Shown: in pieces, positions 9,001 to 14,454 of the stretch
Position numbering within the stretch: position 1 is the first letter of the stretch
How the letters are laid out: the number at the start of each line of letters is the position of its first letter
NCBI GenBank assembly: GCA_903917735.1
Contig: CAIXBR010000074.1
Coordinates: forward strand, 1-43,948
Direction: 5' to 3'
Length of the DNA stretch: 43,948 nt
Source of the DNA: an uncultured Elusimicrobia bacterium
GTDB taxonomy: Bacteria; Elusimicrobiota; Elusimicrobia; Elusimicrobiales; UBA9959
Made by a program: the position numbers and the translations under genes
The notes under the pieces: generated by a model
The model's database searches: none
The model's input: the letters and a program-made list of their open reading frames with translations, nothing else
What the model was told of the DNA's origin: nothing

Positions 9001-10812
9001 CCCGGCCAGATAGTTGTTATAAACATTGTAAAGGGAAATGGCGCCGTAGATGCCCGCGTTCAGGTAAACATTGTTTCCGGTTATGGTGTTTTTGGTGGAG
9101 CTGCCATATAACTCTATGCCGGTGCCTGTATTGGAGAAGAAATTGTTCCCTGTCAAAGTGTTCTGGTTGCTGTTGAGGCCAGTTCCGTCAGCGGCATTGG
9201 AGTAGATATTATTCCCGGTCAGGGTGTTGTTGTTGGAGGTATAGAGATAAACTCCCATATCCGAGTTAGAACAGCTGTTATTGCCGGCCAGTGTGTTGTT
9301 GGCGGAGCTGGTGAGGTAAATGCCGTCCTGTGAATTTGAGTAGATATTGTTCCCGCTCAGGGTGTTATTAGAAGTACCGTTGAGGTATATCCCGTAGTAA
9401 CCGTTGCGTACGGTGGAACTTGAAACAGAACCCTTTGTAAGGGCGCCGTTAAAGGTTATGCCGTATTTTCCGGCTGTGTTAGCGCCAAGGTAGGCGAACT
9501 CGCTTTGGGTAAGCGCGAAGCTGGTGGCGTTCTGGGCGAGGTTTTGGATATAGGCGGTATTGTTGCTTATATCTGTTCCCGAGGACCGCACCAGCACATT
9601 GCGCGTCAAATTGGCTACGATAATGGGGCTGGTGGAGGATAGCGTCCGTGCCGTACCAAGCGCTCCCCCCGACCAATTGACAGTATATGGGTTGCTGCCG
9701 GTTACGCTGGTTATAGTGCGGCTTGAGGTTGTGATCACGCCGTTGCCGGTAGTCGGACCTATGGTAATAACATCCCCCGCCTGCCAGCCGTCGGTGGAGG
9801 TGGAGCCGTATACCGTAAGGCTGGTAGCCCCGGTAGTAATGCTCTGCGTCGCGTAAGAGTACGGCGTCTTGGTAGAACCCCGCACAGTGAAGTTGCCGCC
9901 GTTGTTTACAATAAGCCCGTACTGCCCGGCCGTGGCGCCGTAGGCCAGCACCAACTGGGCGTTAATGCCATTCCCGATAACATCAGCTTCGGTGCCGTAG
10001 TCCAGCGTGCCGCCGGGATTCACATTAAGGTTGCCCCCAACCAAAGTCCAGCTTGAACTTACCACCCGGCTGGCCTTTAACGTTCCGTTAATAGTAGCGG
10101 TAGAGGACACAGCGGTCATGGTGTCTATGGTTATAGTATGCCCGGCCGCTATAATTATCTGGGTACCGGCTGTAGGAACAGCCCCTGAATCCCATACGGA
10201 TGCGTCCGACCAAAAACCGGATTTTGTTGTGGCGTAGGTGAAGTTCCAGTTCGCATTGTTATTCCCGGAATTTACGGAAGTATTGGCGGTTATGATATTT
10301 AGCAAGGCGTTAGAATCTTTAACATCAACATAACTTACGGTTTGCGGGCCGTTTGGAAAACTTACATACCACTTGTAGGGGGTATTAGAAGACCTCAATT
10401 TAACAGGATTGCCGGCCGCTCCGATCAGGAAGAACGAACCGCTTACCGTCTGGGTTGAGTAAGCGGCGAAAGTAATTGTTTTCCCGGCGGCTGTGGAAAT
10501 GAAAGTGTAAAAAGTGGTATTCCCGATTATAGTGGAGGTGGCCGCGCTGTTCTCGAATGCCACTGTTGAAGTGCCGGCGTTGAACGCGCCCAGATCGACC
10601 CAGTCCCCTGAAACATTTATTTTTGAATTGCCGCCGTTAAGCACCCCGGCCGGATTAATGGTTATGGTGGAGGTTCTCAATTCGTCGTTATTGGCGAAGG
10701 TAATGGTGGCGTTGTTGATGGTAAACCCGGCAAAAGCGCGGCTGACCGGCAAAAGCATAAGCGCCATTGCCGGCAGGACTACAGCCAGGATTTTCTTCAA
10801 CCGTATCGCCAT
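1..10812 (-). CDS. Giant secreted G8 / beta-helix / kelch / FN3 protein, C-terminus outside window
   Basis: The frame is open from the ATG at 10812 to the left edge, 3,604 codons, and I confirmed it at both ends and at several internal points. In order: signal peptide (residues 1-28, cut after AFA); a beta-rich domain (29-195); a G8-type domain (about 198-412) and eight parallel beta-helix coils (about 471-666, pattern NTLxGNNxYSN); a linker; a second G8 domain from residue 1022 with seven coils (about 1286-1448); a pectin-lyase-like helix (about 1823-2541) starting DDNGDYTTIQAAV; a six-blade kelch propeller (2692-2964); two FN3-like domains; a second six-blade kelch propeller (3240-3520); and an FN3 segment at the edge. 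No Shine-Dalgarno sequence stands out before the ATG. G8, beta-helix and kelch modules usually bind or cut glycans, so a cell-surface or secreted adhesin is likely, but no catalytic site is recognised. Low-complexity glycine runs and repeats could mislead assembly here. Confidence 0.9.
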   Translation of the reverse strand, partial: MAIRLKKILAVVLPAMALMLLPVSRAFAGFTINNATITFANNDELRTSTITINPAGVLNGGNSKINVSGDWVDLGAFNAGTSTVAFENSAATSTIIGNTTFYTFISTAAGKTITFAAYSTQTVSGSFFLIGAAGNPVKLRSSNTPYKWYVSFPNGPQTVSYVDVKDSNALLNIITANTSVNSGNNNANWNFTYATTKSGFWSDASVWDSGAVPTAGTQIIIAAGHTITIDTMTAVSSTATINGTLKASRVVSSSWTLVGGNLNVNPGGTLDYGTEADVIGNGINAQLVLAYGATAGQYGLIVNNGGNFTVRGSTKTPYSYATQSITTGATSLTVYGSTSTDGWQAGDVITIGPTTGNGVITTSSRTITSVTGSNPYTVNWSGGALGTARTLSSTSPIIVANLTRNVLVRSSGTDISNNTAYIQNLAQNATSFALTQSEFAYLGANTAGKYGITFNGALTKGSVSSSTVRNGYYGIYLNGTSNNTLSGNNIYSNSQDGIYLTSSANNTLAGNNSCSNSDMGVYLYTSNNNTLTGNNIYSNAADGTGLNSNQNTLTGNNFFSNTGTGIELYGSSTKNTITGNNVYLNAGIYGAISLYNVYNNYLAGNNVYSNADYGVYFWNLTNNNYSNTLVGNNIYSNSSYGIYLNNSSSNTFAGGSLGYDSAGISRPNGTAEIAIYAGVTGSIALKNTRINPAVGISATGINTPGSFVLSYNQDYSTGSVRLWGNYQMAGSTLTLDYTAQLYTSTNTAPKLMRGTGHSLTGVVTYDAAALSELITVTHTGSNSWQVIGSSSGVLGTVTCAPSTSNCAFTNARVDFKLNTGSANGVGDSLDFITIAASNDANLQKKLLFGPVAASFNRGHSKLEVAPTGGVVLSGKTDGTANTLVDWLSASSTYYTFVDSGAFTASYSSFTNMDQGGVQLSGFGGVAISSSTFDYLGFAAGTNAYITARDLTSNATLDNVTFSLSRSSVGYPSAYNVRTENSDANLNWVFTTPSGPLWGEKYDSDANGKVAWINCGAMFSAQSGPWSDANTWDMANTPSACNAVTIAAGHTVTLDVMNAVSSGTAINGTLKASRVASSSWTLVGGDIKVNSGGTLDYGMDGDPIPSGFNAQLVLAYGATAGQYGLIVNNGGNFTVRGSTKTPYSFATQSISAATSLTVYGSTSTDGWQAGDQITIGPTSGSGTGSTDNRTIASISAGPLYTVNFSGGALNRTLTAGTPVIVANLTRNVLVRSSGTVVSGGGGNSAYIRDLAQNATSFALTCGELAYLGSSLTSKYGVTFDGTGTRGFISSTTFRNGYDGIHLYNSSNNTLVGNNFYSNNNYGILLDGGSNSILSGNNVSASGNTGINLYGSNNTVTGNNSYSNSSVGLYLPFANNDTLTGNNFYSNSNNGIKLYDASNNTLTGNNFYANSNYGISLEYLSNNNTLTGNNSYSNSGYGIYLSSSSKNTFAGGNLGYDSTGADKHNTTKEVYFDANASAESLFLKGANINPVAGVSVLGMNTTGAYLLSYNQDYSIGTVQLWGSYQLAGSTLTLDYSTQLYTSTATTPKLMRGTGHTASVVSTNDTYAVSQLITIRYDSSVPAWRVEGSISGQLGTFTGSITNQPFPAGNSQFNLTVTQGTPQDGDKLDFALTAASNDTNTQKKLLFGPAATTFNNGRSKLEVDSTGGILFKGKMDGSVPTLVDWLSAASTYYTFVDSGAFTAAYSSFTNMDQGGIQLSGNKGVAISSSSFDYLGFAPGVNAYLTARDLTSNATFYNVSFGLSRSSAGYASVYNVSVGGSDATLAPVFRKTVASLGPLWGESYDYDPNAKVKWSADFPVFPGCPAGLIVRKDDNGDYTTIQAAVNALPTNLSTTTCIVIQDTQTYSEQVTVKNFTNNGYRLLIMSDPTFVSSAPAVNPPVSSTAAFQIMNASVTLQNLTIISTNSVAYGVVVSSAYLNISSVTLQDAGNNIWTAGVALSSSWATISYSTVTVTKDPLAIQIAGSSNTVTQSYIANNGYGTGDFGCPLTLNAVSLAITGSNNQVLQSTVAGGNGNTPISCSVIGGDTFAVTISSSFGNYLSSLRLIPGGGGGGGWDGSNFGGAGATGGGGGGSYATAGGNAYALYLYNASTNTFSGITIDAIGGAGSGGGSGGGGSSGGGGGAGLYGTGGSAYAVYMNKSAVNTLSGINITESGGTGAGGGGSAGGGGSTNYGSGGSAYAVYMNNSSSNTLSGIKIIENSGVGGGGAGGGAGSGSDGINGAAYAMYINGSFNKFLNSSISITGGTPGAGSSSATAVIALVNASSNTFSNIYMSGASGLVLDPNSAYNTVSLSTITSLMTDARYFGFYSSGSYNTAANNNFSGYYGAVLGGSSAKFNNISYSTMTSLSGIGLYVNQASSNTLVNAYVSGSTAVYINASTSTVIGGSVLSASAAGRGLYFGGGNQGLFLATSTVSGGTGGAAVYLDAYNSGKIELASNTVTGGLYGFNISTQSAGATLKISSITFQSLTAGATAINFLGGQFVSTITAVRFASGNIGININAGSLTSGSTIYILNPSGARAHQALSSDPAGYIQWPWPTVQSITGVYGSSVPAAYGLNGAAGYGLITSTAANFTGAIISSDTPNAALTALTLTGLSFNTTQYIRAGALWDQATYYNPVPVTAITMIETPASVYVDEVGTTSIVASAYAPALTGLERGVSGVAITTGTYDLWGSTGNYWTTKAPMPTARGELSAGVIGGKLYTVGGWNGSDALNTNEEYDPVANTWSTKAVMPTARYDLFAGVIGGKLYAVGGQLHDGSVLNTNEEYDPTANTWATRAAMPTARAGLSVGAIGGKLYAVGGSNVSPMNTNEEYDPVLNTWISKAVMPTARYAATGGVIGGKLYVVGGNSGLNTNEEYDPANNTWSTKAAMPTARVYLSAGVIGGKLYAVGGWVTNINEEYDPASDIWVTKTVMPAVRARLSAGVIGGKLYAVGGDNGVGALNTNEEYTPGVARKLSELKPNTLYTLKAKARNQAGTATGDSVTVSTYTLAVATLPVGVVFTSVSSASLTVNWSSGTAAGGFNGAGASYKIQVSSLSDFSVVASSSLVSSIQLPVTSLSANTTYYFRVQAYNSGGMTDYSWFVLGSTQTKIGVVSNITATPSQTHITWAWDAMPGALSYKVYRASDMLLLGSPLSNSFIPTSLSTNTAYGVLIAAVGSTGEGPLSAAVTAYTLVEAPTAVYFDDVSTNAITASGYAATPAFTGLDTGLSGVAVAMNNAYMPWRNGNKWSAKAVLSSARSGLAIGVMGGRLYTEGGNVAGSIVATNENYDPASDTWATKLVMPVGLQELAAGVIGGKLYTVGGINGPMNTTEEYDPVTNTWAAKTVMPTARYYLSAGVIGGKLYAVGGTPNGTTSLTTNEAYDPVSNTWATKAVIPTARREFSIGVIGAKLYALGGYSGSTDLTTNEMYDPAVDTWQTKAAMPTARREFSGGGVIGGKLYAIGGYNGNALNNNEEYDPAADKWVTRAVLPANLYDLSSGGGVVGGRLYIMGGYTGVVRVNTNQEYDPGVASSFTALTPNTQYSFTAKARNAMGVETAETIAFSTYTLAVVPSTATPLYTGVSSKSVTVNWTQNANPLGTTLYRAQLSTAPDFS
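253..1095 (-). repeat. Kelch propeller 2 (six kelch motifs)
   Basis: A second set of exactly six kelch motifs, more diverged than the first (for example VGGINGPMNTTEEYDP). Its flanks match those of propeller 1: before it an FN3-like first half containing DDVSTNAITASGYA, after it a second half containing PNTQYSFTAKARN. Confidence 0.9.
1921..2739 (-). repeat. Kelch propeller 1 (six kelch motifs)
   Basis: Six tandem kelch motifs of 43-48 residues, each with the pattern MPTAR, then GVIGGKLYAVGG, then NTNEEYDP and a closing Trp. Six motifs would make one complete six-bladed propeller. It is flanked by the two halves of an FN3-like domain. Confidence 0.9.
4130..4640 (-). repeat. Glycine-rich loops within beta-helix
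   Basis: Four runs of GGC/GGT-rich codons (dense ccgccgcc on the plus strand) encode Gly/Ser/Ala loops between coils that each carry AYAxYMNxSxxNTLSGI-type strands. The runs stay in the frame of the giant protein, so they are coding loops and not a frameshift. Slippage between copies is plausible. Confidence 0.75.
5385..7749 (-). repeat. G8 + beta-helix block, copy 2 (coding duplication)
   Basis: Second copy of the block, with seven instead of eight beta-helix coils, so slightly shorter. It keeps the G8 sequence, the linker that includes LMRGTGH and SSFTNMDQGG, and the terminal GPLWGESYDYD (near 5400). The helix coils have diverged much more than the G8 part and linker. Confidence 0.85.
7750..10224 (-). 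repeat. G8 + beta-helix block, copy 1 (coding duplication)
   Basis: First copy of a block of about 824 codons inside the giant gene. It begins at the residues SGFWSDASVWD (Ser codon 10219-10221), runs through the G8-type domain, eight beta-helix coils and a conserved linker, and ends at GPLWGEKYDSD near 7800. The second copy begins at the equivalent SGPWSDANTWD (Ser codon 7747-7749). Stretches such as INGTLKASRV and QLVLAYGATAGQYG are shared almost exactly. Confidence 0.85.
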
Positions 10813-10887
10813 ATTTAACCGCTTAACGCCTTTCCGCTAAAAAGCTGCCTGTCCCTTTTTTTCCGGACTATATCAATCGGAAGTCTA

Positions 10888-11421
10888 TCAGAAGCCAGCC
10901 AGCCCCCTTTTTCTCTTAACTATCTGCCGCAACTGGGCCGCGTAGATGCGCAAAAAATTCAGGTCTTTTTCCCTTCCGCATATTCTTTTTGACTCTATTA
11001 AATGTTCCAGGCTTGCCACCGGCACTGAAATTCCGCCGGCCTTGAATAACCGCCTGCCGGCGTAAAGTTTAGGGAAAGAGTAGCCCGCAATGCAGGTAAG
11101 AACATCGATTTGCGCCGTCTTGTCCTTCAAAGCGGTGACGGACGCCCTGTTTTGGATAATTTTCCCGGCAAGCCAGAGGTCCGAAGCCCCCAACGGTTCC
11201 CCGTTAGTTTCAAGGGAATAGCCGGCCGCCGCCAGTATCCGCAAAGCGCGAAGTAAATTTTTCGGGTCCGGCTCAACCACAATATCGCAATCCAGGGTAG
11301 AAAACGCCAATGCCGGCGCGGGAGCGTAATGGTTTATGCCAAAAACGCCCACCAGCAAAAAGCGCACCCTTTTGCGGCGCAGTTCCCGTATAAGCGCCAG
11401 GTACGGATTAGACGAAGTCAC
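10888..11421 (-). CDS. Nucleotidyltransferase-fold protein (MNT/AbiEii-like)
   Basis: A 177-residue protein starting at GTG (11421). It has a nucleotidyltransferase-fold core: LLVGVFGINHY near residue 22, then TLDCDIVVEPD near 42, which matches the GG/GS...DxD metal site of this superfamily, and AQIDVLTC near 103 as the third acidic strand. The C-terminal VASLEHLIESKR is typical of stand-alone nucleotidyltransferases that act in toxin-antitoxin or sugar-nucleotide roles. The GTG overlaps the stop of the upstream 55-residue gene by four bases (GTGA), so the two are translationally coupled. The substrate is unknown. An AbiEii-type toxin or an MNT-type partner are both possible. Confidence 0.7.
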   Translation of the reverse strand: MTSSNPYLALIRELRRKRVRFLLVGVFGINHYAPAPALAFSTLDCDIVVEPDPKNLLRALRILAAAGYSLETNGEPLGASDLWLAGKIIQNRASVTALKDKTAQIDVLTCIAGYSFPKLYAGRRLFKAGGISVPVASLEHLIESKRICGREKDLNFLRIYAAQLRQIVKRKRGLAGF

Positions 11422-11585
11422 TTGCGAACCTCTCTGAAATAAGCGGCGTATACCCGCTGGCTTTCATAAACACAGAGCTTATCGGCGTTCTTCCTGTTGC
11501 ACGGCAGCCGCATAACTAACCCCGCCAGCGCGCGTAGTTCGCGCTTATGCGGTTTATACTTAAAATCCGGCCTTTTCTTTTCCAT
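11418..11585 (-). CDS. Small basic protein coupled to the nucleotidyltransferase
   Basis: A 55-residue open frame from ATG 11585 to TGA 11418, preceded by a purine-rich GGAAAGGG six or so bases before the start. The product begins MEKKRPDFKYKPHKRELRAL and is rich in Lys and Arg (about a quarter of residues), without a signal peptide or membrane segment. I recognise no family. The four-base overlap with the nucleotidyltransferase start indicates one transcript and coupled translation, the usual layout of toxin-antitoxin pairs in which the first small protein is the antitoxin or the DNA-binding partner. That role is inferred from layout only. Confidence 0.6.
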   Translation of the reverse strand: MEKKRPDFKYKPHKRELRALAGLVMRLPCNRKNADKLCVYESQRVYAAYFREVRK

Positions 11586-11647
11586 GTTTCCCTTTCCCGG
11601 CTGCTCTTTAAAAGTTAGTCAACCAGTCAACAACGTCCCCTTCACCT

Positions 11648-12862
11648 TCAAATCTCATGCCAGGGGATGGCGGACACACGCGCGGTAAGTTTCTCCTCTC
11701 TTTTTATCCTGGCTATAACAACCCCTCTTTTAGCCTTTGGATGAAGATTTATAAACTTTTCAATTCCCGAAGCGTCCCTTATGGAAACGCTTCCCGAGTA
11801 CTTAACCTCTATGGGGATAATTTCATGCGGGGTTTCCAGCACAAAATCCACCTCCGCGCCGCTCACGGTGCGCCAGTAATACAGGCCGTAGCCCCTGCCC
11901 AGATAGGAAGCCCTCCAGTAAAGTTCGCACGCCACCCAGTGCTCGAACAGGTGGCCGCCCTCGGTAGCCAGCATACCGCGCTCAAGCGGCAGCCCGGCCA
12001 GGGCGTTGCGCACGCCGGTGTCGAAAAAGTAAAACTTCGGCGCTTTTATCAACCGCGTCCTGGCCGAGCTGGAATATGAATTCACGGAAAACCCCACAAA
12101 AGTATCCTCCAGCACCGGATAAAAATCTTTCAGGGTCGAAAGCGCCACGCCGGTTTCCTGGGATACCTTGGTAAGATTAACGTTTTTACCGGATTCCACC
12201 GCGGCTATCTTCAGGAACCTGCCGAAAGGCCCGATTTTGCGCACCAGCGCCTCCCTCTGTATTTCCTCTTCTATATACAACGCGGCGTAAGACAGCAGGT
12301 CCTCTTTCCCCATCCCGCCCCAGATACCCGGCAGACAGCCGAGCAAAAGCATATCTTCCAGGTCCCTCGCCGGAAAAAGCGGTTTTGCCGGCGCCGGCAT
12401 GGGGAGTATTTTTTGCGGTTCTGTTGAACGCCGTTCCTGTTCCGGCAGGGTCACGGGGAAGATGTGGTAAAGCCTGGCCCGCCCCGGCAGCAGATTAGCC
12501 GCCCCCCTCTTGAGTTTTCTGGCGGAACTGCCAGTAAGGGTGAATGTAAATTTGCCCGGATTTTTATCCAGGAGAAACTGTATTTCATCCAGCAGCTCCG
12601 GCACCCGCTGTATTTCATCAATAAGGATGTGCGGTTTCTCTTCTTTCAGCGCCGCCACCGTCCTTGTAAGCAGGGCCGGATCATTGGCGAAGCGCAGCCT
12701 TTCAGTGCGGTCTTGCAGATCAATAAGCAGGTCCCCCTTGTTTTTAAGCATGGAGAACACCGTGCTTTTGCCGGTTTGGCGGGCGCCCAGCACCAGCCGC
12801 GCGCGGCCTAAAGCCCCTGTGCTATTGAGGCTATTAAGAAGCTGCCTGTTATATTTCATCAT
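11648..12862 (-). CDS. AAA_14 / DUF4143 ATPase
   Basis: A 404-residue P-loop ATPase of the AAA_14 plus DUF4143 type. The Walker A motif GARQTGKS is at residues 26-33 and the Walker B motif ILIDE at 79-83. LTGSSARKL follows as the sensor region, then the C-terminal DUF4143 domain with EVDFVLETP and IPIEVKYSG, which resembles a restriction-endonuclease-like DxExK site. These proteins are common in accessory islands and are often called archaeal-type or SWIM-like ATPases, and their cellular role is unknown. The start is one of two adjacent ATGs (12862 or 12859). No operon partner is obvious. The next gene downstream begins 63 bases later. Confidence 0.85.
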   Translation of the reverse strand: MMKYNRQLLNSLNSTGALGRARLVLGARQTGKSTVFSMLKNKGDLLIDLQDRTERLRFANDPALLTRTVAALKEEKPHILIDEIQRVPELLDEIQFLLDKNPGKFTFTLTGSSARKLKRGAANLLPGRARLYHIFPVTLPEQERRSTEPQKILPMPAPAKPLFPARDLEDMLLLGCLPGIWGGMGKEDLLSYAALYIEEEIQREALVRKIGPFGRFLKIAAVESGKNVNLTKVSQETGVALSTLKDFYPVLEDTFVGFSVNSYSSSARTRLIKAPKFYFFDTGVRNALAGLPLERGMLATEGGHLFEHWVACELYWRASYLGRGYGLYYWRTVSGAEVDFVLETPHEIIPIEVKYSGSVSIRDASGIEKFINLHPKAKRGVVIARIKREEKLTARVSAIPWHEI

Positions 12863-12970
12863 AGCGCATATTGTACACCATTATATTCACTATTCCGCAT
12901 AAACACCTACACACTTGCCTGTCCCTTTTCATTGCCCTTACTGCAAATCCCGCAAATGATCAAATACCGG

Positions 12971-13612
12971 TCACGGGCCTCCACGCACGCAACGGACGCA
13001 GAGGCCGTTAGTCTTAACGTTGTTGACCACGTCGCCAACGCCGAAGCTCACGAACCACGCGGAGGCAGCAACCGGCATATAGGTGGTGGACGACCAATAA
13101 GCGCTATTTTGCGTATTCAGGAAATAGGTTGTGTTTATGCTGGGATTTTGCCGGCTGTAATCCACTATACTTTGAAGTTCTTTTATATTCGGCAGCCGCC
13201 AGTCGCTATACCCGGCATAACTTAATCCTTCACATTTGGCTATAGCAACCTCCCAAGTATAGTTGCCGTTTGACACATATTGCCCGCCTGAGACATCATT
13301 CGGGTTTGTCACCCACATCCGGCCGGTTATATTATCAACGGTATAAGAGGAAGTCTCTACGCCGCCGTTATACACTGTATACTTAGGCTGCACGGCGGCG
13401 GGGTGGTAGTCGCTGTCGTCGCCGGCAGCGGTGGAGTAATGCACCGTCTGCCCGGTGTCCGGCAGCCGGTATACCCCGTAGCAGTTCAAACCGGAATTAA
13501 AAGAGTGCGTGGAAATATCCGCCGCCCCCGCTAACCCGGCCATGCCGGCCAGCAGCAGAACGAGGATGAACCAGGCCAAAAACTTATGCGCAAGCAATGT
13601 GTTGTTTTTCAT
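12971..13612 (-). CDS. DUF1566 (Lcl C-type-lectin-like) secreted protein A, DGR target
   Basis: A 213-residue secreted protein. I chose ATG 13612 rather than a GTG nine bases upstream because MKNNTLLAHKF leads straight into a hydrophobic signal peptide ending LAGAA. The mature part carries a DUF1566 domain: GRMWVTNP, WEVAIAKCEGL, DWRLPNIKELQSIVDYSR and YWSSTTY, ending in VRCVRGGP at the C-terminus. This fold is a C-type-lectin variant used by diversity-generating retroelements for displayed variable proteins. The last 42 codons form a variable repeat. It is the closest paralogue of protein B (14455-15072). The ligand is unknown. Confidence 0.85.
   Translation of the reverse strand: MKNNTLLAHKFLAWFILVLLLAGMAGLAGAADISTHSFNSGLNCYGVYRLPDTGQTVHYSTAAGDDSDYHPAAVQPKYTVYNGGVETSSYTVDNITGRMWVTNPNDVSGGQYVSNGNYTWEVAIAKCEGLSYAGYSDWRLPNIKELQSIVDYSRQNPSINTTYFLNTQNSAYWSSTTYMPVAASAWFVSFGVGDVVNNVKTNGLCVRCVRGGP
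12974..13099 (-). other. DGR variable repeat VR-A
   Basis: The 42 codons from YWSS to the end of gene A. Compared with VR-B, 16 codons differ between codons 8 and 34, and all 16 keep the same third base (for example GTT/AGT, GCT/AGT, GCC/AGC, AGC/TTC, CTC/TAC). Outside that stretch the few differences are mostly silent. The GC-rich 3' end coding VRCVR would serve as the initiation-of-mutagenic-homing region. Confidence 0.85.
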
Positions 13613-13934
13613 AACCGCCACCGGCCGGATAGCAGCCGGCCAGCACCCTTATTTTTAATTTATGGTTGAGAATCACGCCCTTTTTTCTTTCACCACATAA
13701 ATAGAATAATTCATAACCCTATAACCTCATCTAAAACACCGACCGCAAAACCCGGCGAATTAACCACAAAGATCACCAAGTAATAACTAAAAGAACAACT
13801 TTCCCAGCCTTTCCGTTCCAAACTTTGTGTCCTTAGTGGTTTATTCCGATAATTCAACCACAAAGATCACAAAGCTGATATTGTCTTCCCTTTCCGTTCT
13901 TTCCTTTGTGTCCTTAGTGGTTTATTCCGATAAT
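13613..13934. other. Gene-free stretch: AT-rich leader and tandem repeats
   Basis: No gene seen. The part next to gene A is AT-rich, and a GGCCGG/CCGGCC inverted repeat (13623-13628 and 13636-13641) lies just upstream of its start, where it could fold over the ribosome-binding region. The rest holds the 81-base tandem repeat described separately and a diverged partial unit near 13760-13822. Confidence 0.6.
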
Positions 13935-13976
13935 TCAACCACAAAGACCACTAAGCTGATATTGTCTTCCCTTTCC
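13823..13976. repeat. 81-base tandem repeat with imperfect hairpin core
   Basis: Unit 1 is 13823-13903 and unit 2 is 13904-13976 (slightly short). Each starts CTTTGTGTCCTTAGTGGTTT and continues into a near-inverted copy (AACCACAAAGAyCAC). A diverged third unit precedes them. Unit 2 overlaps the 3' end of the avd-like gene. Repeats of this CTTTGTG...GTGGTT type recur between genes in many environmental bacteria; I know of no assigned function. Confidence 0.8.
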
Positions 13977-14387
13977 ATTTAACAAACCGGGTGGCTGGGG
14001 CGCCCCGTGAATATAAGCTCGCTCCCCGCCCGTTAGCGGGTGGGGATTCCGGCTTCTCAGCCAGCCTTCGTTCTGTCCTGCAACCTCCACTATCATTAGT
14101 ACCAAGCACTCAAAAGAGTTGAAGTTAGCGAACACTTTCAGCTCCTTTGCTATCCTGGTCAGTATCTTCAGCTCTTCAAGGGCTTCCCTGACCTCAGTCA
14201 GCGATCCCCGCTTGTCCTGCTCCGAATTCGCCCTCACAACCAGAACAAGAATTTTATGGGACAAAGCCCTCAGCTCGGAGCCGATGGTGTATTTATGATA
14301 TCTTGGAAACCCCTTGACTATAGTTTCCACATACACCGCCAGGTCCATCGCTTTTTTATATATCGGAAGATGTTCGTATTGTGCCAT
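13935..14387 (-). CDS. avd: Avd-like four-helix-bundle protein (DGR accessory)
   Basis: A 150-residue helical protein of the S23/four-helix-bundle family. The start at ATG 14387 gives MAQYEHLPIYKKAMDLAVYV, the usual N-terminus; a longer in-frame start would only translate the upstream hairpin. Family landmarks are FPRYHKYTIGSELR, RANSEQDKRGSL, LEELKILTRIAKEL, FNSFE and GQNEGWLRS. Members of this family act as Avd in diversity-generating retroelements, where a basic pentamer binds the reverse transcriptase and template RNA. Other members sit in 23S rRNA introns or alone. Its place between two VR-bearing genes supports the Avd role. The last 30 or so residues are proline- and glycine-rich, run into the tandem repeat and may be a non-native tail. 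A weak AAGGCAGA precedes the start. Confidence 0.75.
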   Translation of the reverse strand: MAQYEHLPIYKKAMDLAVYVETIVKGFPRYHKYTIGSELRALSHKILVLVVRANSEQDKRGSLTEVREALEELKILTRIAKELKVFANFNSFECLVLMIVEVAGQNEGWLRSRNPHPLTGGERAYIHGAPQPPGLLNGKGRQYQLSGLCG

Positions 14388-14406
14388 ATTCTGCCTTTTT
14401 ACCCTT

Positions 14407-14431
14407 TTCCAAGGGGGCTTCCCCCTTGGAA
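14407..14431. repeat. 11-bp perfect hairpin downstream of VR-B
   Basis: TTCCAAGGGGG (14407-14417), a three-base loop, and its exact complement (14421-14431). On the coding strand it begins 27 bases after the end of VR-B and ends 19 bases before the avd start. Position and shape resemble the inverted repeat that follows variable repeats in well-studied DGRs and stimulates homing. It lacks the run of T expected of a terminator. Confidence 0.7.
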
Positions 14432-14454
14432 CCCCCAAATTACCGAATAGTCAA

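Noticed and set aside
8815..9400. AAC/AAT-rich stretch that could pass for a DGR template repeat
   Set aside because: It is the coding sequence of regular beta-helix coils (NTLxGNNxYSN), in the frame of the giant gene, and does not match the VR flanks (no VRCVR homing end).
1..10812. Numerous open frames of 60-280 codons on the plus strand and in other minus frames
   Set aside because: They lie opposite or out of frame to one continuous minus-strand frame with recognisable domains; their products are low-complexity and lack ribosome-binding sites.
13823..13976. Tandem repeats as a CRISPR array
   Set aside because: Only two to three adjacent units of 81 bases without unique spacers, and no cas genes.
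13935..14438. Longer start for the Avd-like gene at 14438
   Set aside because: The extra 17 residues are the translation of the intergenic hairpin and have no match to the family; ATG 14387 gives the usual N-terminus.
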